A stretch of 64,000 nucleotides of DNA, taken from positions 7,528 to 71,527 of the forward strand of contig CAYONZ010000016.1 in assembly GCA_964405465.1 (NCBI GenBank). The letters run 5' to 3'. The stretch is from CAYONZ01 sp964405465 (lineage in GTDB: Bacteria; Bdellovibrionota; Bdellovibrionia; Bdellovibrionales; JAMPXM01). Under the pieces are notes generated by a model that saw only the letters and a list, made by a program, of their open reading frames with translations, was not told the DNA's origin and did not search any database. Position numbers and translations under genes: made by a program. Below are positions 17,664-26,375 of the stretch, in pieces. How positions within the stretch are numbered: the first letter of the stretch is position 1; the number at the start of each line of letters is the position of its first letter.

Positions 17664-18287
17664 GTGAATGATTTAGAAAAATTAAAAAATAGACTTTCGC
17701 AGATCAAGTTGATCGCGATTGAAGTGGACGGTGTCTTAACTGATGGCCGTGTGTGGCAGGCCGCTGATGGTCAGTTTCGGCGTGTGTTTAGTATTCGCGA
17801 TGCCATGGGAATTCGACTCTTAAAGAAGAGCGGATATCGCGTGGTGTTTTTTTCTTTTGAAGCATCTGAGGATATTTCACGGCATGCGCTGGCTTTGGGT
17901 GTGGACCTTTTTGTTGCAGGCGACTTCCAAGGAACTCAATCCGCACAGAACCCTAAGCCTCAAGCCGCGGTTGATCTTCGATTTGCTGAGCCCAATGGGC
18001 ATCCAAATATTTCGGTACATTCTTTAGTTGAGGAAATGCGCAGCAGGTTTAAGGTGCAGTCGGAAGAGATACTTTCATTTCTTTCTGCTGGAACAACTGG
18101 AAACACAAGCATAGGCATTTGGCCGAAAGAAGTTTTAAAGTGTTCCGTCGCGAAATCGAACTCACAAGAGTTGCACTTTTGCTGTCGAGGAGACGCGGGT
18201 GAGGGCGTGGTTCGGGAGCTTTCACAAATTCTATTGAAATTCAGAAAAACTGAAAATGATACAGCAAGGACGACAGCGAGTTTGTAA
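17664..18287 (+). CDS. KdsC-like HAD-family protein lacking catalytic residues
   Basis: Aligns by eye with KDO-8-phosphate phosphatase: IKLIAIEVDGVLTDGRVW... (F)SIRDAMGIRLLKKSGYRVVFFS... ALGVDLFVAG, ending GGRGAVRE-like GDAGEGVVRELSQILL. The HAD nucleophile Asp (first D of DxDGVLTDG) is Glu here, and the acidic GDD of motif IV reads SAGTTG. Catalysis by the normal mechanism is therefore unlikely. The start is uncertain: GTG 17664 fits the family N-terminus, and an open frame continues upstream to 17556 with a hydrophobic stretch. Context (kdsB, kdsD upstream) fits a KDO role, perhaps regulatory. The true KDO-8-P phosphatase may be elsewhere. Confidence 0.7.
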   Translation: MNDLEKLKNRLSQIKLIAIEVDGVLTDGRVWQAADGQFRRVFSIRDAMGIRLLKKSGYRVVFFSFEASEDISRHALALGVDLFVAGDFQGTQSAQNPKPQAAVDLRFAEPNGHPNISVHSLVEEMRSRFKVQSEEILSFLSAGTTGNTSIGIWPKEVLKCSVAKSNSQELHFCCRGDAGEGVVRELSQILLKFRKTENDTARTTASL

Positions 18288-18361
18288 CATAGATTTGCGC
18301 AAGAGATTTAAATTTTTGGAGAACTGAAAATGCGAATGTCGATGAAGCCGAAAGGTGTTAA

Positions 18362-19081
18362 GTGAATAAAATATGTTTATTAATATTATTATTCGTTACG
18401 TCTGCCAAGGCTGAGGTGATTCGATTTCCTGATGATGAATTGGCGAAAGAAAGTGTTTTGCCTATTTTTGATAAGCCAGTGAGTGTGCGCAATCGATTGG
18501 TTGAGCTGAAAGGGAGAGTCGAGTTGGGCGCAGGAGGTGCCTACGACATGACTCAAGCTTTCTTTTTGGCCTATGGTCTTGGTGCAACGGCAAGCTATCA
18601 TTTCAATGAAGAACAAGGGCTAAACTTCTTTGGAAATTATTGGGCACAGGGCCCCTCGGATTATTCAAAACAACTGAATCCTCCGCCGCGGGCGACACAA
18701 AATATGAATTTACAACTTGCTCCCGCGCCTAAATGGTTGCTGTTGGCTAACTATCAACACACTGGGTTCTATGGGAAAATGAGTTTTTCAAAAGAGACAG
18801 TGATGAACCTCTCTCTTTATGGTCTAGCAGGAATCGGCGCATTTGGTATTGGTGATGCGGTTAAACCGACAGTCAGTGTGGGGCTCGGGCAGAAGTTCTA
18901 TTTCTCGCCCAACATTGCCCTGCGATTTGATTTGCGCTTGTTGCTTTATCGGGGACCGAATATTTTGGATGCAAACTTAGCAAATGCCACGACAAATGTG
19001 TCGGACTCAGAGTTTCCGCAAAAGTTCATGACTACGACCTTATTAAATGGAAGCTTAGTCTTTCTTTTACCTAACACCTAG
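18362..19081 (+). CDS. Outer-membrane beta-barrel protein of the gliding-cluster type (GltA/GltB-like)
   Basis: 239 residues starting at GTG 18362. A signal peptide (MNKICLLILLFVTSAKA) precedes alternating aromatic/hydrophobic strands. The pattern WLLLANYQHTGFYGKMSF, a Gly-rich turn (GLAGIGAFG), GLGQKFYFSPNIALRFDLR and a final LNGSLVFLLPNT matches the outer-membrane barrel family found beside Myxococcus-type gliding genes. In Myxococcus, GltA and GltB are the barrels of the focal-adhesion complex. It lies 74 bp after the KdsC-like gene and is separated from the second barrel by a 353-bp gap. Confidence 0.75.
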   Translation: MNKICLLILLFVTSAKAEVIRFPDDELAKESVLPIFDKPVSVRNRLVELKGRVELGAGGAYDMTQAFFLAYGLGATASYHFNEEQGLNFFGNYWAQGPSDYSKQLNPPPRATQNMNLQLAPAPKWLLLANYQHTGFYGKMSFSKETVMNLSLYGLAGIGAFGIGDAVKPTVSVGLGQKFYFSPNIALRFDLRLLLYRGPNILDANLANATTNVSDSEFPQKFMTTTLLNGSLVFLLPNT

Positions 19082-19434
19082 ACGCAACAACCTGTTCACT
19101 TTTTTGGATGAACGAGGTGGTTTCAAGTCTGCTGCTAAGCTTGGGTGTATCGCCTGTGTTGCTGAGCGTGTGCGCTTGGGCTAGCCCTTACAAATAAACA
19201 AAAATTTATTGGTAAATCTATTTGTAAATCGATTGACGAATTGATCAGAGCGAAAGTCTAGATCACTCGATAAACCTACTCAATTGTTCAGGATTTGGAT
19301 ATTTTTATATAAGGCCCGTAGAAGGCTTGATGGTTTTTAATGGTTTGAGATTTAGTTATTCGGATACCGTCGTCGAGATCCGTGCGTATTTTGATTGATC
19401 GCAGCTTCTGATGGCAAGAGTGAGGGTGGTGGCA
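19082..19434. other. Intergenic region between the two barrel genes with AT-rich inverted repeat
   Basis: No gene. An inverted repeat TTACAAATA (19188-19196) / TATTTGTAA (19219-19227) lies in an AT-rich stretch. A promoter for the downstream gliding operon probably lies here, but I cannot pick confident -35 and -10 boxes. Confidence 0.4.
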
Positions 19435-20283
19435 ATGAAATTTTCCAAGAGCATTTCGTTGATGAAATCAGCCGGAGTGATTTTCTGTGTAATGTGCCTT
19501 TTCTCACGCGCTACTTATGCCGCCGGGGCAGAGGTTCCCGATGAGATTGAATCGCTATTTAAGCAAGATGCTAAGGAGAAAACATCAGAACCTGAAGAAA
19601 CGACACCTCGAGATCAGGCTCTCGATAAGATGATTCAGGATAGACCTGCAGAACCAAACAAAGGTGGAAACTTAAAAAATCTTTCGGGCCTTGCGACACT
19701 TTCACCATTTGGCGACGTTGCCATTTTGCAAAAAAAGTTTTTGCCTAAGACTGGCCGATTTGAGGCTTATGGTGCAGCCACTGGAATATTAAACGATGTA
19801 TTTTTTAATAATTTTGGTTTGCAAGGGCGCATGGCTTATTACTTTCAAGAACGCTACGGCATTGAGCTCGTGGGTTTGTTTTTAACAAGTGCAGAAAAAG
19901 ATGCGACCAAAGACCTTCGAGAAAAACGTGAGGTCATCACGAGCTCGCTTGTTACTCCTAAGAATTTTATTGGCCTAGATTTTAAGTGGATTCCTATTTA
20001 TGGCAAGATGTCTTACATCAACTCTCGCATTACGCCATTTGATTTGTATTTCTCTGGGGGGCTTGGACTTACGGGCACGAACCTAGGGACGAGCGAGCCA
20101 ACCTTACATTTGGGTACCGGCCAAACCTTTGCCTTGAGTAAGGCAATGGCCGCTCGTTGGGATTTTACCTGGAATTTCTTTACAAGTAATTCGACCGCTG
20201 GCGATGGCTCAAAATCATTTTTTAATAATCTTTATTTAACAGTGGGAATGAGCTTCTTCTTTCCGGAGGCGAAGTACCGATGA
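19435..20283 (+). CDS. Second outer-membrane beta-barrel protein (GltA/GltB-like)
   Basis: I take the ATG at 19435 (after GAGGGTGG) as the start because it gives a tidy signal peptide ending near RATYA; a longer frame begins at 19411. Residues ~30-85 of the mature protein are acidic, Glu/Lys/Pro-rich. A ~170-residue barrel follows with the family pattern FKWIPIYGKMSYINSRITPFDLYFSGGLGLTGT, LHLGTGQTFALSKAMAARWDF and a terminal aromatic strand. It is a paralogue of the barrel at 18362. The stop overlaps the next ATG by 4 bases, which ties it to the GltC-like gene, as in the Myxococcus gltB-gltA-gltC group. Confidence 0.75.
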   Translation: MKFSKSISLMKSAGVIFCVMCLFSRATYAAGAEVPDEIESLFKQDAKEKTSEPEETTPRDQALDKMIQDRPAEPNKGGNLKNLSGLATLSPFGDVAILQKKFLPKTGRFEAYGAATGILNDVFFNNFGLQGRMAYYFQERYGIELVGLFLTSAEKDATKDLREKREVITSSLVTPKNFIGLDFKWIPIYGKMSYINSRITPFDLYFSGGLGLTGTNLGTSEPTLHLGTGQTFALSKAMAARWDFTWNFFTSNSTAGDGSKSFFNNLYLTVGMSFFFPEAKYR

Positions 20284-21890
20284 GAAATTATTTAAACTCA
20301 ATGCTTAGGTGTTCTGCTGGTTATGGTTTACTCAAGCTTCGTCCTATGGCGATAAGTTTGTTGGCTAGTGTCTTCTTGTTTGGTGCTCCACAAGCTAGAG
20401 CTGAAGACCCGCAGATACGTGCGAATTACAATAAGGCCTACCAGCTTATGCAGAGTAAGAACTATCTTGAGGCATCTAAACTACTGTATCAAATGAGTCG
20501 TATGCCTCAGTATGAGGCCTACTCAACACAATTGAAGTTTTGGCTAGGTTTGGTTTACATGGATATGAAACTCTATCAACCGGCGGCATTTGCATTTTTT
20601 GATGTGATTGCTCATGAGTCAGCTAATCGCTCGAAGAGTAAATATCTACGACAAGCTTTGCAGAAGCTGTCGATTGCTGCAGATGCGCTGGATAGCGAAG
20701 TACTATTGAAATATGCAGTGACAAAAGTTCATGAAGACGACTTCCCTGCAGAGACCCGAGACATGCTATATTTTAGAACGGGCGAAGTGAAGATGAGCGA
20801 AAAAAGTTTTCTTGAGTCAGCAAAATTTTTTGGTCGTGTACGAAGGGACAGTTCCTTCTTTTATAAAGCCAAATACAATCAAGGTTTGGCATATGCCGAA
20901 GGTGGAGACACCGAGCGTGCACTTTTGGCATTTGATGATCTGATTGGCTCGACGAATCGGTTGCCATTGACCAACGCCACTCGCGTCAACGCCTTACTCG
21001 GAAAAGCGCGAGTGCTTTATCAAAAACAGCGTTGGGACGCGGCCATTGATGCCTATCAAGATATTCCCCGTGATACAGAACAGTGGCACGAGAGTGTGTT
21101 TGAGTTGAGTTGGGCTTATTTTCGTGCGGCAATGTTTCGCAATGTCTTAAGCAACTTACATTCGCTTCATTCTCCGTATTATGAAGAATTTTATAACCCC
21201 GAGTCTTTGATTCTTCGGGGAGTGGTTTATCTCTATATTTGTCGCTTCGATGAAATGGAGAAGGTGTTGGATTTGTTTAATCGAATTTATCAACCTGTTC
21301 GAGAGCAAATGCGAACAATGTTGAGAACGAATGATGACCCTGGAACTTACTATCGAGAGTTGATGAAGGTTTCGGACCAACTAGAGAATGTTCGAAAAGG
21401 AAAGTCGGCTAACACTTCGATGATTCCGTTTCTTGTTGCTCGCAAAATTTTGAAAGAAGGCGATGTGCGCCATGCGATTAGCTACCTTCATAAGCTCGAG
21501 GCTGAAAAGCGCAGAGTCGAAACGATGGGAAGAGGTTGGGCCAATACCGGTGCAGGAAAATACGCGAGAACCGTTATTGATAAAAGAATGGAATCTACAC
21601 GAGACCTTCTTGGGCGAGAAATTCGTCGGCACATGTCTCTGATTCAAAATGATCTTCGTGATTTAGATGAACAGGCGGCGATGGCTCGCTATGAAATGTT
21701 GAATGGTAAAGGACAAGTTTTGAAGAAAGAGATCGCGGGCAAAACTGTAATCAAAGCGAAGGTTGAAGAAGATCTAGCTCGTGAATATTTTGTGCAGAAT
21801 GGTTACGAATATTGGCCCTTTAAAGGTGAGTTCTGGCTTGATGAAATAGGCAACTATCACTACATGGGAGTTCAGGCTTGTGAGCAGTAA
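20280..21890 (+). CDS. gltC: Periplasmic TPR protein, GltC-like gliding component
   Basis: A 536-residue exported protein: signal peptide to ~residue 42 (ends APQARA), then helical TPR-like repeats from ~48 to ~330 (NKAYQLMQSKNYLEASKLLYQM, KYNQGLAYAEGGDTERALLAFDDL, ALLGKARVLYQKQRWDAAIDAYQDI). A charged helical region (~360-480) follows. The C-terminal YWPFKGEFWLDEIGNYHYMG resembles the ending I associate with Myxococcus GltC. Coupled by ATGA to the barrel gene and overlapping the next gene by 11 bases. Likely joins the barrels to the periplasmic part of the gliding machine. The homology is by eye and by context. Confidence 0.7.
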   Translation: MRNYLNSMLRCSAGYGLLKLRPMAISLLASVFLFGAPQARAEDPQIRANYNKAYQLMQSKNYLEASKLLYQMSRMPQYEAYSTQLKFWLGLVYMDMKLYQPAAFAFFDVIAHESANRSKSKYLRQALQKLSIAADALDSEVLLKYAVTKVHEDDFPAETRDMLYFRTGEVKMSEKSFLESAKFFGRVRRDSSFFYKAKYNQGLAYAEGGDTERALLAFDDLIGSTNRLPLTNATRVNALLGKARVLYQKQRWDAAIDAYQDIPRDTEQWHESVFELSWAYFRAAMFRNVLSNLHSLHSPYYEEFYNPESLILRGVVYLYICRFDEMEKVLDLFNRIYQPVREQMRTMLRTNDDPGTYYRELMKVSDQLENVRKGKSANTSMIPFLVARKILKEGDVRHAISYLHKLEAEKRRVETMGRGWANTGAGKYARTVIDKRMESTRDLLGREIRRHMSLIQNDLRDLDEQAAMARYEMLNGKGQVLKKEIAGKTVIKAKVEEDLAREYFVQNGYEYWPFKGEFWLDEIGNYHYMGVQACEQ

Positions 21891-24800
21891 AATTCATCTA
21901 GAGAAGACACAAATTGATGTTTCAAAACTTTGCTCTTCAATGCTGATCGTTCTGAATCTCGTCGTATTTTCTCCACAGCTTTATGCACAGTCGTATACCC
22001 AAAAGTCGGGGCCGGCTGCAGGCGCGCAAATCGGCATGAAGCGTGGGTCGACTCAATTGCCGACTTATGAGGATTTTGGCGCTGCAAAAGTGAATCCTCG
22101 AAATGTTTCTGAGATTAAACCGCCAAGGTCCTCGCAATTCTATGAGTCTAGCTCTAAAGAAGCACAATATGAGAAGGCCATAGATGATCAGATTCGGGAA
22201 CTTTATAAGCTTTCGCAAAACTTCAAACGCAGCCGAACTCGCGGTGAAATCTGGCTTCGCCTTGCAGAGAAATATGTAGAAAAAGCGCGACTCATCGATT
22301 TTCGTGAGCAGGCGGTATACGACCAACAGATGAAGGCCTATCTAGAGAAGAAGAGCAGGGTAAAGCCAAAACAAAATAGTGCGAGTGGGCGTGAGTATCA
22401 TGAAAAAGCTGTGCAACTCTATGATTGGTTTGTTGCAGATTTTCCTACCGATAAAAAAATAGATCAGGCCTTTTTCTTTTTGGGTTACAACTACTTCGAG
22501 TTGGGAAATCCCAAAAAGGGCGAGGAGTACTACAATCGCTTAGTGCAACAATATCCCGATAGTTCTTATGTGACTGAATCGCACTTTGCATTGGCAGAAT
22601 ATTATTTTGAAAATGACAAATGGGAGCCCGCTCTTGAAAACTATCGCAAGGTGGTTCAGGAAAACAAAACTCGCCTGGGTGGCTTGGCTCTGTATAAAGC
22701 GGCTTGGTGCTATTTTCGATTGGGACGCGCTTCGATCGCGTTAAAGGCTCTCGAAAAAGTCGTCGAGCTTGGTCAGGGTGGCGGCGACAATGGTGAGGGT
22801 GTCGGTTCAAGTCGAGCAGTGAATAAATATCGTTTAACCAATGAAGCCTTGCGGGACTACGTGCCTTTTTATGCGGAAGGTGGGGACTTTAAAAAAGCGC
22901 CGAGCGAATTTCGTCGCGTGTCGGGAAGTGATGCTGAGGCGGCAAAGATGACGGAACGCCTTGCCTTCATTTACTCTGAAGCTGGAAGCCGTGAAGCGGC
23001 ATCTTACTTGTTCAAATATTTAATCGCCCAAAATCCGAATCAGTCTTCTGCTGCGAATTTTCAATTTCAGATAGTGAACATGTATTCACATTCGGACCAA
23101 AAGATTTTTCGTGAAGAAATGCGTCGTTGGGTCGAGTCTTTTGGTCCGCAGAGTTCCTGGGCGCAGGCCAACGCCGGGGATAAGAAGTTGATTGAGGACA
23201 CTTACAAAGTTCAAGAGGCAACATTGCGTGGCCATGTGTTGCAATTGCATCAGACGGCGCAGAATTCACGAGCTGATTACTCGAGGCTCGCTGCGGTGGC
23301 GGCTTATCAATTGTATGGTCAATATTTTTCGGATTCTCCAAAAGGTTCTGAGATGCGCTTCTATCAAGCAGAGTTGTATTTCGATATGGAGAAGTATCAA
23401 GACGCGGCGAAGTTGTATTTTTGGGTTGCAGAAAAAGATCCGAAATCGAAATTTTTTGAAAATTCGGTCGTCAATGCCATGCTCGCGCTCGAAAAAGATC
23501 TTCCAAGCAATGAAGAAATAGCGAAAAAGCGTGGTACATCTTTGGCCGAAATTCCATTGGATCCACCGGTGATGCGATTTGAACGGGCCGCACTTAAGTA
23601 TATTTCGTCTTTTCCTAAGGGCGACAAGGTCAACGACATTCGTCGACGGCTTGGTGTTTTGTATTATCATTATAATCACTTTGATCAGGCGATTGCGCTT
23701 TTTGACAAAGTGATCGAAGAGAGTCCGGGTTCGCAGAATGCAGAAGTGGCCGGCAACTTGACGCTGGATATTTATAAACTCAAAGGTGATATGGTTGGCC
23801 TCGCGGACAAGGGCAAACAGTATCTATCCAATCCGGCGCTTGCGAAGACGAAATTCGGAATGAACGTGCACTCGATGATGGAGGGCGCTTCTTTTAGCAA
23901 GGCCGAAAAGTTAGCGGAAACCAAAGACTACACGCAGGCTGCTAAGGAGTTTGAAAGTTTCGGAGCGACCTTTAAACAGTCTGAACTTTCGACCGCAGCA
24001 AAATACAAGGCAGGCTATAACTACGAAAAGGCAGGTGATTTTTCTTCTGCTATTCGAATGCATCTGGCTGTTTTGGCCGTAGCCAGTGAAAGTCCGAAAA
24101 TTCGAGTTATTCAAAATGATTCTCGCAACGATCTCTCAAGACTCTATCAGCAGTCGGGACAACTTGAACTTGCGGCCAAGTATTATCAAGCATACGGTCA
24201 AGCAAATTCGAAAGATCAAAAAGGTGTGAATGCCATCTACAATGCCGCGGTTCTATTTGATGCTTTGAATGATTCGGAAAGTGCCGACATCAATTATCAA
24301 AGTTACCAGAAGCTCTCAAGCAAGAGTGATCGCAGTGAGGTCGCATTTCTGCAGGCTGAAATGCATAAGCGTTTAGGCCATGGCGACCGCGCAGTTGAGC
24401 TCTATAATCAATATCTAACGAATGGCAATCACCCAGTTGAAAACATTCTGCGGTCCATTTTTATGGTGGGCCAAATCTATGAAAATGCTCAAAAGCCACA
24501 GAATCGCTGGTGGTATAAACGTACCATTGAAACGGCAAAGACTCTGAAAGCAAAAGATGGACTGCAATATGTTGCAGAGGCAAAGTTTCGTATTGCTCAA
24601 GACTCTGTCGTTGAATTGGCAACGGTGAGGTTTGGTCGCACCGAAAAGCAGCAGCAATTGGCGGCACAAAAAATTCTACAGATTAAGGACAAGTACATTC
24701 TCGATATGAAAGAGGTCATCAAGTACGACAATGCTCCAATGATCGTGGCTGCTTTGGCGTCGGCAGGGCAGGTTATTGATCAGATTGCAGCACTGTTTGG

Positions 24801-25050
24801 GAGGGCGCCGACTCCTGATGGGTATTCACCAGAGGATGCGCAAAAGTTTCAGCAGCTGTTGGCTGACAAGGTGAAAGAGTTCAAGGCTGAGGCGCAAGTT
24901 TCATACAAAGCAGCTTCGGATAAAGCCTCTGAATTTGAAGTGTTCACTCCCTGGGCCAAAGTCGCACAACAGGCGCTCAAAAAAGATTCTGGAGGGGTAA
25001 ACGAAGAGTTGGCCGCCGAAGCTAAGGCGATCGATTGGATGGGCTTATGA
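21880..25050 (+). CDS. gltD: Large periplasmic TPR protein, GltD/AgnA-like gliding component
   Basis: A 1056-residue exported protein starting at GTG 21880. The signal peptide (~1-39) ends near PQLYAQ. After a Pro/Lys-rich segment come many tetratricopeptide repeats throughout, e.g. AFFFLGYNYFELGNPKKGEEYYNRLVQQYPDS, and later LGVLYYHYNHFDQAIALFDKVIEESPGS and ARLYQQSGQLELAAKYYQAY-type units. No enzyme motif is visible. The size, signal and position between GltC- and GltE-like genes match Myxococcus GltD (AgnA), the large periplasmic scaffold. The last codons overlap the next gene (ATGA). Confidence 0.75.
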   Translation: MSSKIHLEKTQIDVSKLCSSMLIVLNLVVFSPQLYAQSYTQKSGPAAGAQIGMKRGSTQLPTYEDFGAAKVNPRNVSEIKPPRSSQFYESSSKEAQYEKAIDDQIRELYKLSQNFKRSRTRGEIWLRLAEKYVEKARLIDFREQAVYDQQMKAYLEKKSRVKPKQNSASGREYHEKAVQLYDWFVADFPTDKKIDQAFFFLGYNYFELGNPKKGEEYYNRLVQQYPDSSYVTESHFALAEYYFENDKWEPALENYRKVVQENKTRLGGLALYKAAWCYFRLGRASIALKALEKVVELGQGGGDNGEGVGSSRAVNKYRLTNEALRDYVPFYAEGGDFKKAPSEFRRVSGSDAEAAKMTERLAFIYSEAGSREAASYLFKYLIAQNPNQSSAANFQFQIVNMYSHSDQKIFREEMRRWVESFGPQSSWAQANAGDKKLIEDTYKVQEATLRGHVLQLHQTAQNSRADYSRLAAVAAYQLYGQYFSDSPKGSEMRFYQAELYFDMEKYQDAAKLYFWVAEKDPKSKFFENSVVNAMLALEKDLPSNEEIAKKRGTSLAEIPLDPPVMRFERAALKYISSFPKGDKVNDIRRRLGVLYYHYNHFDQAIALFDKVIEESPGSQNAEVAGNLTLDIYKLKGDMVGLADKGKQYLSNPALAKTKFGMNVHSMMEGASFSKAEKLAETKDYTQAAKEFESFGATFKQSELSTAAKYKAGYNYEKAGDFSSAIRMHLAVLAVASESPKIRVIQNDSRNDLSRLYQQSGQLELAAKYYQAYGQANSKDQKGVNAIYNAAVLFDALNDSESADINYQSYQKLSSKSDRSEVAFLQAEMHKRLGHGDRAVELYNQYLTNGNHPVENILRSIFMVGQIYENAQKPQNRWWYKRTIETAKTLKAKDGLQYVAEAKFRIAQDSVVELATVRFGRTEKQQQLAAQKILQIKDKYILDMKEVIKYDNAPMIVAALASAGQVIDQIAALFGRAPTPDGYSPEDAQKFQQLLADKVKEFKAEAQVSYKAASDKASEFEVFTPWAKVAQQALKKDSGGVNEELAAEAKAIDWMGL

Positions 25051-25916
25051 AGGATATAAAATTTCACATCGGACTTTTGGTAGCTTTGATCGCAGTTGGC
25101 TGTAGCTCTGCAAACAAAAACAAAGCCGATGGGTCTCGTGAAAATGGCCGTGTCTTGGTGCAGGAACCAGGGACAAACATCGACAAGGATGAGGACTCAT
25201 CGGGTTCAGGTGCGGTGGTTTCTTCAGAAAGAGTGAGTGGTGAGGACGCAAAATACTCTGCATTGGCAAAGGCCTATCGAGCACAAAAAGGACAAGAGCT
25301 TTTGAATGAGACCTATAGGATTTTGAGTGTTGATCCTCAAGACCCCATCGCACTGAATACTTTAGCTCTGTACTATATGAAAAAACAAAAATATGGTGCG
25401 GCTCGAATTTTGATTGGTCGGGCTTTGGTAAAGTCAGGCAATCGTTCGGGTCTCTATAATAATCTTGGTGTCATTGCTTTGAATGAGGGCGAAGTGAATT
25501 TGGCGATTGCCCAATTTAAAAAGGCAATTCGGGCGCAGGACGATCATCCAGAGGCTCTTGGTAATCTTGCTTCGATTTACCTGAGAAATGGCGAGTATCT
25601 CAAGGCACAACAAATGTTGGATCAGGCCTACAAAAAACATAGCCAAAATGCTGCCATCGCGAATAACTATGCTATTACATTGCGTAACAATAAAAATTTC
25701 GCGCAAGCGAAATCCGTGTACGAAGATATCTTGAAGCAAGACTCGCGAAATGTTGTGGTCTTACTGAACTATGCTATACTTTTAGTGGAACACATGAACA
25801 AACCAAAGGAAGGTTTGGCATTAGTGTATAAGTTGAAGCTTCTGGAGACAGAACGCGATGATGTTTTAAAAATTGCAGCTGATCTAGAGCGAAAGGCGAA
25901 AGCGGCGATTAAGTGA
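25047..25916 (+). CDS. gltE: TPR lipoprotein, GltE/AglT-like gliding component
   Basis: 289 residues from the ATG at 25047, which overlaps the gltD stop; a TTG 12 bases upstream is less likely. The signal sequence ends in a lipobox, IAVGC at residue ~19, followed by Ser (outer-membrane sorting). An acidic linker follows, then about five TPRs from residue ~75 (ALNTLALYYMKKQKYGAARILIGRAL, GLYNNLGVIALNEGEVNLAIAQFKKAI, ALGNLASIYLRNGEYLKAQQMLDQA). It matches Myxococcus GltE (AglT) in type and order. It probably anchors the periplasmic complex to the outer membrane. Confidence 0.75.
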   Translation: MKDIKFHIGLLVALIAVGCSSANKNKADGSRENGRVLVQEPGTNIDKDEDSSGSGAVVSSERVSGEDAKYSALAKAYRAQKGQELLNETYRILSVDPQDPIALNTLALYYMKKQKYGAARILIGRALVKSGNRSGLYNNLGVIALNEGEVNLAIAQFKKAIRAQDDHPEALGNLASIYLRNGEYLKAQQMLDQAYKKHSQNAAIANNYAITLRNNKNFAQAKSVYEDILKQDSRNVVVLLNYAILLVEHMNKPKEGLALVYKLKLLETERDDVLKIAADLERKAKAAIK

Positions 25917-26003
25917 GTGATAATTGAAAGTGTACTGGTTGAGAAAGTACTGAAATGCGCAGGGTAGTTTAGTTCTTAAACAAAACGTATTTAGAGGCCA
26001 AGG

Positions 26004-26375
26004 ATGGTTTTGAAAATTCGCTCAGGGCAAAATAGAAACTGCTTAGATATGCTGAAGACGGTCAGTCTTGCATTGCTTATTCCCGTGGCGGTGCAGATCT
26101 TAGCGGTACAGAATGCTCGAGCCGCAGGTGCTGATGAAGATCGGTCCGCCAAAACGGCGTCGCCAAATGCAACTGGCGAGACGAAAAAGAAAAAGAGTAC
26201 GAGCATTGATTTTGAAGACCAGTTGATTGAAGGGCAGTCTCAGAAGCCCGAGCTTTTTTATTTGATGAATCAAAAACAATTTAATTTCAAGCGTCTCATT
26301 CGCTTGCGAGAAGATTTCTTGCCAGAGATGAGAAAATCAGCAGATGAGATTCAGCGCCAAGGAAGTGGAAATTGA
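26004..26375 (+). CDS. Small exported protein of the gliding cluster, GltF/CglF-like position
   Basis: 123 residues with a signal peptide (start ATG 26004, or ATG 26049, giving a tidier signal), cleavage near ARAAGA. A Lys-rich segment is followed by a compact conserved-looking region, IDFEDQLIEGQSQKP then FYLMNQKQFNFKRLIRLRE. I recall similar short 'EG.xxKP..xyl...' proteins in Myxococcus gliding clusters, but cannot confirm the family. It lies 87 bp after gltE and overlaps the GltG-like gene (TTGA). A role as a small periplasmic partner of GltG is inference. Confidence 0.6.
   Translation: MVLKIRSGQNRNCLDMLKTVSLALLIPVAVQILAVQNARAAGADEDRSAKTASPNATGETKKKKSTSIDFEDQLIEGQSQKPELFYLMNQKQFNFKRLIRLREDFLPEMRKSADEIQRQGSGN

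Noticed and set aside
17384..17671. 95-residue frame between the repeat protein and the KdsC-like gene
   Set aside because: It runs through a perfect transcription terminator and a tandem repeat, so it is not a gene.
22445..22810. 121-residue and similar minus-strand frames in the large TPR gene
   Set aside because: They are shadows of the TPR coding sequence with low-quality amino-acid composition.
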